From Leucobacter sp. CX169 (GTDB lineage Bacteria; Actinomycetota; Actinomycetes; Actinomycetales; Microbacteriaceae), in the NCBI RefSeq assembly GCF_017161405.1, contig NZ_CP071051.1, positions 2,728,001 through 2,792,000 of the forward strand: a DNA stretch of 64,000 nucleotides. The letters are read 5' to 3'. Below, one piece after another: positions 52,201-59,747 of this stretch. Each line of letters begins with the position of its first letter. Positions within the stretch are counted from its first letter, which is position 1. Made by a program: the position numbers and the translations under genes. The notes under the pieces are model-generated. The model was not told the DNA's origin. It was given only the letters and a program-made list of their open reading frames with translations, and searched no databases.

Positions 52201-52252
52201 ACAAAAGTAGTCACTTGTCCACAAAAGTAGACGAGCGTGCACTTAAGTAGAC
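52201..52252. promoter_or_regulatory. Three phased direct repeats upstream of mntA-hepT
   Basis: ACAAAAGTAG (52201), ACAAAAGTAGAC (52221) and ACTTAAGTAGAC (52241) start exactly 20 bp apart, two helical turns, 43-94 bp upstream of the antitoxin start. Consensus ACWWAAGTAG(AC). Such face-matched iterons are typical of cooperative repressor binding, here most likely by the winged helix of the MntA-like protein. Confidence 0.65.
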
Positions 52253-52277
52253 GAATATGGCGATTCCCCCACCTTCG

Positions 52278-52335
52278 TTCCCCGGACGATAACTCACGCT
52301 GGACGCTAATTTCGCGTACGTAATTGTCCGGGGAA
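52278..52335. repeat. Inverted repeat TTCCCCGGAC ... GTCCGGGGAA
   Basis: Perfect 10-bp arms at 52278-52287 and 52326-52335 with a 38-bp AT-richer centre. Imperfect pairing continues inward. It lies between the toxin-antitoxin promoter and the liv terminator. It could mark a recombination scar or an operator. No transposase is nearby. Confidence 0.45.
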
Positions 52336-52393
52336 GGCGCACTCGCAGGGCGCCGGGCGCCGGCTTACGCGCGGGGCCGGGCGCCCAAACGCC

Positions 52394-52426
52394 AAGGGGA
52401 GGAGACGCAACGCGTCCCCTCCCCTT
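52394..52426. terminator. Hairpin terminator of the liv operon
   Basis: The arms AAGGGGAGGAGACGC and GCGTCCCCTCCCCTT pair over 15 bp with one mismatch and a 3-nt loop, 15 nt past the livF stop. A/T borders make it potentially bidirectional. Confidence 0.8.
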
Positions 52427-52440
52427 TCAGCGCACGGCAG

Positions 52441-53148
52441 CTACGAACCGAGGTACGCCTCGATGACGCGCGGATCCTGCGCCAACTCCGCAGCCGGACC
52501 CTGCATCGTGACGCGACCCGACTCGAGCACGTACGCCCGGTCGGCGATCTGCAGCGCCGCACGGGCGTTCTGCTCGACGAGGAGGATGGTGGTCCCCTCG
52601 GCGTTGATCATCTTGATGATCTCCATCACCTGCTTCACGATCAGCGGCGCAAGCCCCATTGAGGGCTCGTCCAGCAGCAGCAGCTTCGGGCCACCCACGA
52701 GGGCGCGGCCCAGCGCCAGCATCTGCTGTTCGCCGCCCGAGAGCGTGCCGCCCTGCTGATTGCGCCGCTCCGCAAGACGAGGCATCAGCTCGTACGCGTG
52801 ATCGGCGCGGTCGGCGACCAGCTTCTGGTCCTTGACCAGGTAGCCGCCGAGCAGCAGGTTCTCGTGCACCGACATCGTCGAGAAGACGCGACGACCCTCG
52901 GGAATGTGCAGGAGGCCAGCCCCCACGAGATCCCACGGCTGCTGCTTGGTGAGATCGCGATCTCCCCAGGTCACCGTGCCACTCTTCGCCCGCACGAGCG
53001 CCGAGATCATCGACAGCGTCGACGTCTTGCCCGCGCCGTTGTTGCCGAGCAGCGAGACGATCTCGCCCTCGTTGACCTCAAGGGAGAGGTCCCGCAGCGC
53101 GTGCACTCGGTTGTAGTAGAGCTCGACATTTTCAAGGGTGAGTTTCAT
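52441..53148 (-). CDS. livF: Branched-chain-type amino-acid ABC transporter ATPase LivF
   Basis: A 235-residue ATPase. Walker A GNNGAGKTS, Q-loop region, signature TLSGGEQQMLALGRALV, Walker B LLLLDEPSMGLAP and H-loop region EQNARAAL are all of LivF type. It ends in the usual IEAYLGS. It pairs with LivG to power the LivH/LivM permease. Last gene of the five-gene operon; its ATG overlaps the livG stop by 1 bp. Confidence 0.94.
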   Translation of the reverse strand: MKLTLENVELYYNRVHALRDLSLEVNEGEIVSLLGNNGAGKTSTLSMISALVRAKSGTVTWGDRDLTKQQPWDLVGAGLLHIPEGRRVFSTMSVHENLLLGGYLVKDQKLVADRADHAYELMPRLAERRNQQGGTLSGGEQQMLALGRALVGGPKLLLLDEPSMGLAPLIVKQVMEIIKMINAEGTTILLVEQNARAALQIADRAYVLESGRVTMQGPAAELAQDPRVIEAYLGS

Positions 53149-53972
53149 CAGTCTTCCTCCCCCAGGTACGCCGCGATGACGACCGGATCGTTCTTGATCT
53201 GTTCGGGCGTCCCATCGGCGATCTCTTTGCCGTAGTTGAGTACAACGATGCGCTCGGAGATCTGCATCACGAGGCCCATATCGTGCTCGATCAGCACGAT
53301 ACTCACGCCCAGGTCGCGAATCTTCCGGATCAGGTCGATCAGCTCGGCCTTCTCGTTGTGGTTAAGGCCGGCGCCCGGCTCGTCCAGCAGCAGCAGCCGC
53401 GGCTGCGTCGCCAGGGCGCGCGCAATCTCGACTCGGCGCTGCTCGCCGTAGGGCAACTGCGTGACGAGCAGCTCGTCGTCGGCACGGAAGCCGACGAAGT
53501 CGAGCCAACCCTGCGCGTCGCGCGTGCACTGCTCTTCGCTGCGCCGGTAGCGCGGGCTCTGCAGCATGGCGTCGAAGATGTTCTGGCCAAGGGTGGCGTG
53601 CATCCCCGTCTTCACGTTCTCGAGCACCGACATGTCTGAGAAGAGGCGCACGTTCTGGAACGTGCGCGCCATTCCCTTTTTCGTGATGTACGACGGCTTC
53701 TTGCGCGTCATCGGCTCACCGTCGAACGTCACCGATCCTGAGTTAGGCCGGTAGAACCCCGAGATGCAGTTGAACGCCGAGGTCTTGCCGGCGCCGTTCG
53801 GGCCGATCACCGAGACGATCTCACCCTCGCGCACCGAGAACGACAGCCCGTCGACGGCTTTGATACCGCCGAAAGCCACCGCGAGGTCCGAAACCTGCAG
53901 GAGCACCTTCTTCTCGCCCCCGGCAGAAGCCTGCGACTCGGCTGCGGGCGTGTGCAGCGTTGACTCACTCAT
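53148..53972 (-). CDS. livG: Branched-chain-type amino-acid ABC transporter ATPase LivG
   Basis: A 274-residue ATPase with Walker A GPNGAGKTS, LivG-type FRNVRLF-like TFQNVRLFSDMSVLENV, signature LPYGEQRRVEIARALA, Walker B LLLLDEPGAGLNHNE and LIEHDMGLVMQISERIVVLNYG. About 30 N-terminal residues rich in Ala, Ser and Glu precede the core. It is coupled to livM by a 4-bp overlap. Confidence 0.94.
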   Translation of the reverse strand: MSESTLHTPAAESQASAGGEKKVLLQVSDLAVAFGGIKAVDGLSFSVREGEIVSVIGPNGAGKTSAFNCISGFYRPNSGSVTFDGEPMTRKKPSYITKKGMARTFQNVRLFSDMSVLENVKTGMHATLGQNIFDAMLQSPRYRRSEEQCTRDAQGWLDFVGFRADDELLVTQLPYGEQRRVEIARALATQPRLLLLDEPGAGLNHNEKAELIDLIRKIRDLGVSIVLIEHDMGLVMQISERIVVLNYGKEIADGTPEQIKNDPVVIAAYLGEED

Positions 53973-55093
53973 TTCTTGTCCTCCGCTTCGCTCGGAAGCT
54001 CACCGATCACGGTCACCGTCGAAGTTTCGGGGGGCGGTGGAATCTCGCGTTTCTTGAGGAACGGCAGGATCGCGTTCGCCGGCCAAATGCCCTTCGGGCG
54101 GAAGATCATGACCACCACGAGCAGCACGCCGAACATCAAGAAGCGCCACTCAGAGAACTCACGCAAGAACTCGGGGGCGAGCGACACGAAGAGTGCACCG
54201 ATGATGACCCCGGGCACTGATCCCATCCCGCCCAGCACGACGGCCATCAGCACGAGCGCCGAGTACAAGAACTCGAAGCTGTTTGGCGATATCGCGCTTA
54301 AGTGGGCCGCCATCAGCGTGCCCGCGAAACCACCCCAGACGGCGCCGATAATGTACGCCATGAGCTTTGTGGCGTAGCCGTTGATGCCCATCGCCTCGCT
54401 GACGTCCTCGTCGTCACGCACGGACTTCCAGGCGCGGCCCATCTTGCCGCGGCCCAGGCGGGCGACGGCGACCACGGCGATGCCGATGCCGATGAAGAGC
54501 ACGAAGTAGTAGAACAGGACCTTCGAGTTGAACTGCACCCCGAACAGGTTCAGCCCGTCCGAGAACGACCAACCGAAGAACGACATCGTGGGAATACCGT
54601 GGATGCCCGAGGGGCCGCCGGTGACCTTGAGGTTGTTCGCGGTGATGCGAATGATCTCACCGAAGCCGAGCGTCACGATGGCGAGGTAGTCGGAGCGCAG
54701 CCGCAGGGTTGGGCCACCGATCACCACACCGGCGATGACACAGGCGAGCACGACGAACGGGATGGTCTCGATCATCGAGAGCCCGAACTGGGTGGTGAGG
54801 ATGCCGCTGGTATAGGCGCCCACCGCCATGAAGGCGATGTAGCCGAGGTCGAGCAGGCCGGCATAGCCGACCACAACGTTGAGTCCCATCGCGAGCACGA
54901 TGTAGATGAACGCCGAGGTCAGGATCGAGATCAGGTAGGGCGTCGCCGAAACGAACGGCAGCACCGCAGCACCGACGAACAGCACCGCCGCAACGATCTT
55001 CATGAAGGTCGCGGGGGCGAGGGCGCCCTTGGGCTGCGGGGGCCGCGTGATAAACGGCATCGGGGCGGGCAGGCGGTTCAGTGCTTTTGCCAT
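53969..55093 (-). CDS. livM: Branched-chain-type amino-acid ABC transporter permease LivM
   Basis: A 374-residue membrane protein with about ten helices and LivM motifs: IVLAMGLNVVVGYAGLLDLGYIAFMAVGAY and GRAWKSVRDDEDVSEAMGINGYATKLMAY (the ATPase-coupling loop), then MVVLGGMGSVPGVIIGA-type AVVLGGMGSVPG. The ATG at 55093 is chosen because it directly follows the livH stop (2 bp gap); an in-frame start at 55189 would lie inside livH. A 30-residue basic cytoplasmic tail ends the chain. Confidence 0.92.
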   Translation of the reverse strand: MAKALNRLPAPMPFITRPPQPKGALAPATFMKIVAAVLFVGAAVLPFVSATPYLISILTSAFIYIVLAMGLNVVVGYAGLLDLGYIAFMAVGAYTSGILTTQFGLSMIETIPFVVLACVIAGVVIGGPTLRLRSDYLAIVTLGFGEIIRITANNLKVTGGPSGIHGIPTMSFFGWSFSDGLNLFGVQFNSKVLFYYFVLFIGIGIAVVAVARLGRGKMGRAWKSVRDDEDVSEAMGINGYATKLMAYIIGAVWGGFAGTLMAAHLSAISPNSFEFLYSALVLMAVVLGGMGSVPGVIIGALFVSLAPEFLREFSEWRFLMFGVLLVVVMIFRPKGIWPANAILPFLKKREIPPPPETSTVTVIGELPSEAEDKK

Positions 55094-55095
55094 GA

Positions 55096-55989
55096 CTAGA
55101 CCCTCTCTACTACGCGCTCGCCCAGCAGGCCGGTCGGCTTGAAGATGAGCAACAGGATCAAGAACCCGAAGGCGAAGACGTCGCGCCACTCACCGCCGAA
55201 GAAGTTCGTGCCGAACGACTCAAGGAGGCCGAGCACCAGCCCGCCCAGCATGGCGCCATAGAGGTTGCCAATGCCACCGATCACGGCGGCGGTGAATGCC
55301 TTCAACCCGATCACGAACCCCATCAAGAAGTCGATCGAGCCATAGTATGCGGCAGCCATCACACCGGCCGCGCCGGCGAGGGCCGAGCCGATGAAGAAGG
55401 TGCGAGAGATGACCTTGTTGACGTTCACGCCCATCAAGAGCGCCGCCTTTTGATCGAGCGCGATGGCTCGCATGGCGCGACCCTCACGGGTGTGCATGAT
55501 GTAGCGCTGCAAGAAGAACATGAGGAGCGCTGCGACCACCATGAGGACGATCTGCGCAACGGTGATGCGGGCCCCGAGAATGTCGATCGGGTTGCCCGAG
55601 AGCCGAACCGGGAAGACCTTGGGGTTCGGGCCGAAGATCTGGCGCACCGCGTACTCGAGCGTGAACGAGACGCCCACAGCCGTGATCAGCACGGCGAGTC
55701 TGGGGCTCTTGCGCAGTGGCCGGTAGGCGATGCGCTCAATGACCACGCCGATGCCACCGGTGAGCAGCATCGTGATAAGCAGGACGAGCAGCAGCACCGG
55801 GATCGAGACGACGCCCAGCAGGCCCGTGAGGCCGCCGACGATGATGAACGACAGGAAGGCGCCCACCATGTACAGGTCGCCGTGGGCGAAGTTGAGCAGC
55901 TTGATGATGCCGTAGACCATGCTGTAGCCGAGAGCGACTAGAGCGTAAAACGAGCCGACGAACAGGCCGTTCCAAATAAGTTGAAGCAT
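55096..55989 (-). CDS. livH: Branched-chain-type amino-acid ABC transporter permease LivH
   Basis: A 297-residue membrane protein with about eight helices. LivH hallmarks are GLFVGSFYALVALGYSMVYGIIKLLNFAHGDLYMVGAFL at the N-terminus, TREGRAMRAIALDQKAALLMGVNVNKVI as coupling loop, and FTAAVIGGIGNLYGAMLGGLVLG near the end. It forms the translocation pore with LivM. It lies 86 bp downstream of the binding-protein gene. Confidence 0.94.
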   Translation of the reverse strand: MLQLIWNGLFVGSFYALVALGYSMVYGIIKLLNFAHGDLYMVGAFLSFIIVGGLTGLLGVVSIPVLLLVLLITMLLTGGIGVVIERIAYRPLRKSPRLAVLITAVGVSFTLEYAVRQIFGPNPKVFPVRLSGNPIDILGARITVAQIVLMVVAALLMFFLQRYIMHTREGRAMRAIALDQKAALLMGVNVNKVISRTFFIGSALAGAAGVMAAAYYGSIDFLMGFVIGLKAFTAAVIGGIGNLYGAMLGGLVLGLLESFGTNFFGGEWRDVFAFGFLILLLIFKPTGLLGERVVERV

Positions 55990-56075
55990 GAATTACCTCT
56001 CGCTTGAGGCTGACCACCGACACAATTCGGGGTGGGAGCGCGCACGCTGCCACCCCGAACTGCTGTCAGATGTGG

Positions 56076-57260
56076 TTAGCCCTGCAGGTCGTCGTGGAGA
56101 ACGAACGTGCCCTCAGGTCCGACCTTGACGATGACGAAGCCACCGCCCGAGAGCGTGCCGTCCTCGGTGAACTTCAGCGGACCGGAGAAGAGCTCGAGGC
56201 CGTCGATCGCCTGGATGGCGTCCTTGACCTTCGTGCCGTCGGTCGAGCCGGCGTCCATCATGCCCTGTGCCACGACGCGCACGGCGTCGTAGGCCTGCAT
56301 CGAGTAGGGGCCCGGGGCGTCGCCGCCGGAGACCTTCTCGTAGTCGGCGATCCAGGTGCCCGCGTTCTCAAGCATGTCGGGGGTCTTGGTGAAGGTACCG
56401 AATACGTTCTCGGTGAACTCCGTGCCCGCGATCTCCGAGAACTGAGCATCGACCGTGCCGTCGCCGACGAGGATCGGGCCGGTGTAGCCGGCCTCGCGCA
56501 GCTGGCGCGTCAGCAGGCCGCCGGCCTGGTAGTAGCCGGTCCAGACGACGAAGTCGGGGTTCGTGTCGGTCACAGCCTTGACGTTGGCCGAGAAGTCCTT
56601 GTCGTCGGGGTTGACGGCGCCGTCCAGCACGACCTCGGGCGAACCCGCGGCCTCGGCGTCGGCGATGAAGGTCGTCGCGAGGTCCTTCGAGTAATCAGTC
56701 TGGTCGTTGAGGACGGCAACCTTCGTCGCGCCTTCCTGCGTCGCAAACTGCAGCCCCGACGCCGCCTGCTGTGCGCCGGTGCCGTTAATCATGAAGGCAC
56801 CCTGGCCGACGAGCGCGTTCGAGTTCGCTGCCGGAATGACCATGGGGATGTTCGCCTCGGCGAAGATGGGCAGCGTCGGGAGCGTTGCGCCCGAGCAGTA
56901 GCCACCGACCGAGCCGAGCACGCCGGCGGTCACGAGCTTTTGCGCCGCAGCGACGGAGGCCGTCGCGTCACAGGCATCGTCCTCAACAACGAGTTCGAGG
57001 TCGCGGCCGTCAATCCCGCCGTCAGCATTGATCTCATCGATCGCCAGCTGAGCGCCGTTCTTCATGTAGTCACCGAAAGCGGCTTCCGAGCCCGAGAACG
57101 GGGCCAGCATGCCGAGCTTGATGGGGCCTTCACCGCTGTCGCCGCCGGCATCGCCCGAGGCGAGTCCGCCCGAGCAGCCCGAGAGCACGAGTGCGGCACT
57201 GGCCGCGAGGGCGGTGAGGGCAATTGCGCCCTTGAACCGCGAGTTGGACTTCGAGAACAT
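56076..57260 (-). CDS. livK: Branched-chain-type amino-acid ABC transporter binding lipoprotein (LivK/J type)
   Basis: A 394-residue type I periplasmic-binding-protein fold. The signal peptide and lipobox VLSGC (Cys near residue 29) are followed by a Gly/Asp linker, then IKLGMLAPFSGSEAAFGDYMKNGAQLAIDEINADGGIDGRDLELVVEDDACD, VLGSVGGYCSGATLP and VAVLNDQTDYSKDLATTF. First gene of the liv operon. The substrate is not fixed by sequence. The operator-like site at 57379 and the neighbouring catabolic cluster point to hydroxyproline or a related imino acid. Confidence 0.92.
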   Translation of the reverse strand: MFSKSNSRFKGAIALTALAASAALVLSGCSGGLASGDAGGDSGEGPIKLGMLAPFSGSEAAFGDYMKNGAQLAIDEINADGGIDGRDLELVVEDDACDATASVAAAQKLVTAGVLGSVGGYCSGATLPTLPIFAEANIPMVIPAANSNALVGQGAFMINGTGAQQAASGLQFATQEGATKVAVLNDQTDYSKDLATTFIADAEAAGSPEVVLDGAVNPDDKDFSANVKAVTDTNPDFVVWTGYYQAGGLLTRQLREAGYTGPILVGDGTVDAQFSEIAGTEFTENVFGTFTKTPDMLENAGTWIADYEKVSGGDAPGPYSMQAYDAVRVVAQGMMDAGSTDGTKVKDAIQAIDGLELFSGPLKFTEDGTLSGGGFVIVKVGPEGTFVLHDDLQG

Positions 57261-57378
57261 TCAGTTTTCCTTCCGTTGAAACGCCTTTGATTCTTCGGAC
57301 CTGCGAGATGTGGTGCCCCCGTGACACACAACCATGGGTGCTCGGAATCTCTGGGCTCAACCTACACGAACCACTAAC

Positions 57379-57392
57379 AGTGCAATGGTACA
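57379..57392. promoter_or_regulatory. Degenerate third copy of the hydroxyproline GntR operator
   Basis: AGTGCAATGGTACA matches TGTGCAATGTCACA at 11 of 14 positions, including the whole GTGCAATG core. It lies 119-132 bp upstream of the livK start, in the promoter region of the importer operon. Confidence 0.5.
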
Positions 57393-57553
57393 GATTGAAC
57401 CACTCGGCGTGTCATTCGGGCATACGCTGAGGAAAACCCGGATAAAAATGCCGAAATTCCGGGAGAAAAGCGAATTCGCGTGCTGCGGTAACTATCCGGT
57501 ATCAATCGCGCATCTGCCTCGAGAGACGAGGTTGTGTGGGCCGAATCCGGCGC

Positions 57554-58129
57554 CTACTGGCTCGCTTTCTTCGCCGCGGCCTTTGCGGCGCGCTTATGCT
57601 CCCGCACCATGAGGAGGGACTCCGGGGACACAATGTCGGCGACGCTTCGAAACGATCCTGCCTCGCCGTAGGCGCCCGCGGCCTCCCGCCAGCCAGCCCC
57701 CTCGAAGCCGCACTGCTTGCCGAGCAGCGCAAGAAAAATCTTGGCCTTCTGCTCGCCAAACCCCGGAAGCGCCTGCAGCCGCTTGAGCACGGTCGGGCCG
57801 TCGGGGTTGCCGTCCGTCCAGAGCGCGCTCGCGTCACCCCGCCATTCGTCGACGAGTACCCGACAGAGCAATTGCACCCGGGCCGCCATCGAACCGGGGA
57901 AGCGATGCACAGCCGGGGTCTGCTTGAACACCTCAATGAGACGTTCCGGATCTGCTGCAGCGATGGACGCTGCATCAAATGCCCCAAGGCGCTGCTGAAT
58001 CTTGAGCGGGCCGGAAAACGCAAGCTCCATCGCGACCTGCTGATCGAGCAGCATCCCGACCAAGAGCGCCAGGGGATCGCTCGTGAGCAGCTCGTCGGCG
58101 GCGACGTCGTCAGTGAGGTGGATTGCCAT
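57554..58129 (-). CDS. HhH-GPD-type base-excision DNA repair protein
   Basis: A 191-residue protein with the compact HhH-GPD fold. It has LLVGMLLDQQVAMELAFSGPLKIQQRLG near the N-terminus and the helix-hairpin-helix LKRLQALPGFGEQKAKIFLALLGK (about residues 115-140). It would act on damaged bases as a glycosylase. It is shorter than AlkA or MutY and has no 4Fe-4S cluster. The C-terminus is a Lys/Ala-rich tail. The ATG at 58129 is chosen because GAGACT lies 6 nt upstream and the protein then begins MAIHLTDD. Confidence 0.87.
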   Translation of the reverse strand: MAIHLTDDVAADELLTSDPLALLVGMLLDQQVAMELAFSGPLKIQQRLGAFDAASIAAADPERLIEVFKQTPAVHRFPGSMAARVQLLCRVLVDEWRGDASALWTDGNPDGPTVLKRLQALPGFGEQKAKIFLALLGKQCGFEGAGWREAAGAYGEAGSFRSVADIVSPESLLMVREHKRAAKAAAKKASQ

Positions 58130-58251
58130 GCGGCCAGTCTCCCACCAGCGGGTGCCGCGCGGAAGCAACAGAGACGACCTCCCGATGTTCAACAGAACTG
58201 GTTAGGGTGCGGGAAACGCGCCCAGCGTGGGGCGCCCGAGCAGGGGGCGAA

Positions 58252-59637
58252 ATGACGAACCGAGATCAGCTCACGATCAACCCATTGCACCACCGGGCAG
58301 GATCCGGCCAGGCAGAGCCCGTGCGAGTCGAGAAGCACCGGCTCGCCGATACCGGCATGGACCCGAAGACCGCCGCCCACCTCGTGCGCGACGAGACGAT
58401 GCTCGACGGGAACGCGCGCCTGAACCTCGCGACCTTCGTGACGACCTATATGGACGACGAGGCGGACGAGCTGTACCGCTCTGCCTACGACAAGAACATG
58501 ATCGACAAGGACGAGTACCCGCAGACGGCGGCGATCGAGCAATACTGCCAGCGGATCCTCGCGGACCTCTGGCACGCGCCGGACCCCGCCAAGGCCCCCG
58601 CGACCTCGACGATCGGCTCAAGTGAGGCCTGCATGCTCGCCGGCCTCGCGCTCAAGCGGCGCTGGCAGCACGCGCGCGAGGCCGCCGGCCTCGACACCGC
58701 TCGTCCGAACCTCGTGATGTCGAGCGCCGTGCAGGTGTGCTGGGAGAAGTTCTGCAACTACTTCGAGGTTGAGCCTCGCTTCGTCCCCGTCAGCGCGGAA
58801 CATCCGGCGCTCGATGGCTCACAGCTGGACGCGTACGTCGACGAGCATACGATCGGCGTCGTCGCGATCTTGGGCGTCACCTATACGGGAGCCTATGAGC
58901 CGGTAGCCGAGATCCAGGCGGCGCTCGACGAGATCGAGAAGCAACGCGGGCTCGACATTCAGATCCACGTCGACGGGGCCTCGGGCGGAATGGTTGCGCC
59001 ATTCCTGCAGCCCGAGCTGCTCTGGGACTTCACCCTGGCGCGCGTCGCCTCGATCAACACCTCGGGGCACAAGTACGGCCTCGTCTATCCCGGCCTGGGC
59101 TGGGTGGTGTGGCGAGACGAGGCCGCCCTGCCCGAATCGATGGTGTTCCGCGTCAGCTACCTCGGCGGGGATATGCCGACACTGGCATTGAACTTCTCGC
59201 GCCCGGGCGCGCAAGTGCTGCTGCAGTTCTATCTCTTCCTCAGGCTCGGCCGCGACGGCTACACCGAGGTGCAGGGCGAGTCGCAGCGCGTGGCAATGCA
59301 CTTATCGAGCGGCATCGGCGCGATGGACGCGTTCGAGCTCGTCAGCGACGGCTCGACCATCCCGGTCTTTGCGTGGCGGCTCGCTCCCGGGCACACCGAG
59401 AATTGGACGCTCGACGACCTGTCCGATCGGCTGCGCATGCGCGGCTGGCTTGTGCCGGCATACCCGATGCCCGAGGACCTCCAGGAGATCACCGTGCAGC
59501 GCATTGTGGTGCGCAACGGCCTCACGCTCGACCTCGCGAGCTCGCTGCTCGACGTGATCCGGCAGGAGGTCGCTTACCTCGACGCGCTTGAGTCTCCGCT
59601 GCCCCGCCCGACGGTGTCGCGGGGGTTCGCGCACTAG
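58252..59637 (+). CDS. gad: Glutamate decarboxylase
   Basis: A 461-residue PLP enzyme, close to the usual 466. The PLP lysine is K274 in SINTSGHKYGLVYPGLGWVVWR. Other family marks are GSSEACMLAGLALKRRWQ, QVCWEKFCNYFEVEPRFVP, HVDGASGGMVAPF and the C-terminal TVSRGFAH, where the penultimate region closes the active site at neutral pH in GadB-type enzymes. It converts glutamate to GABA and consumes a proton, usually for acid resistance. No antiporter gene adjoins it. The ATG at 58252 has GGGGGCGA upstream; it is divergent from the HhH-GPD gene. Confidence 0.93.
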   Translation: MTNRDQLTINPLHHRAGSGQAEPVRVEKHRLADTGMDPKTAAHLVRDETMLDGNARLNLATFVTTYMDDEADELYRSAYDKNMIDKDEYPQTAAIEQYCQRILADLWHAPDPAKAPATSTIGSSEACMLAGLALKRRWQHAREAAGLDTARPNLVMSSAVQVCWEKFCNYFEVEPRFVPVSAEHPALDGSQLDAYVDEHTIGVVAILGVTYTGAYEPVAEIQAALDEIEKQRGLDIQIHVDGASGGMVAPFLQPELLWDFTLARVASINTSGHKYGLVYPGLGWVVWRDEAALPESMVFRVSYLGGDMPTLALNFSRPGAQVLLQFYLFLRLGRDGYTEVQGESQRVAMHLSSGIGAMDAFELVSDGSTIPVFAWRLAPGHTENWTLDDLSDRLRMRGWLVPAYPMPEDLQEITVQRIVVRNGLTLDLASSLLDVIRQEVAYLDALESPLPRPTVSRGFAH

Positions 59638-59747
59638 GGGCGGGCCGCCACACACCAGGGCGATGTGCTGAGCGGAGAAGAATGTAGCCTACGACCCGAA
59701 AGGTGGCGTCCGGATCGCCATCGGAGACGTCATCGGTGGAACACGAT

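Noticed and set aside
52278-52335. TTCCCCGGAC inverted repeat as an insertion-sequence remnant
   Set aside because: No transposase fragment or target duplication lies between or beside the arms; kept only as an unexplained inverted repeat.
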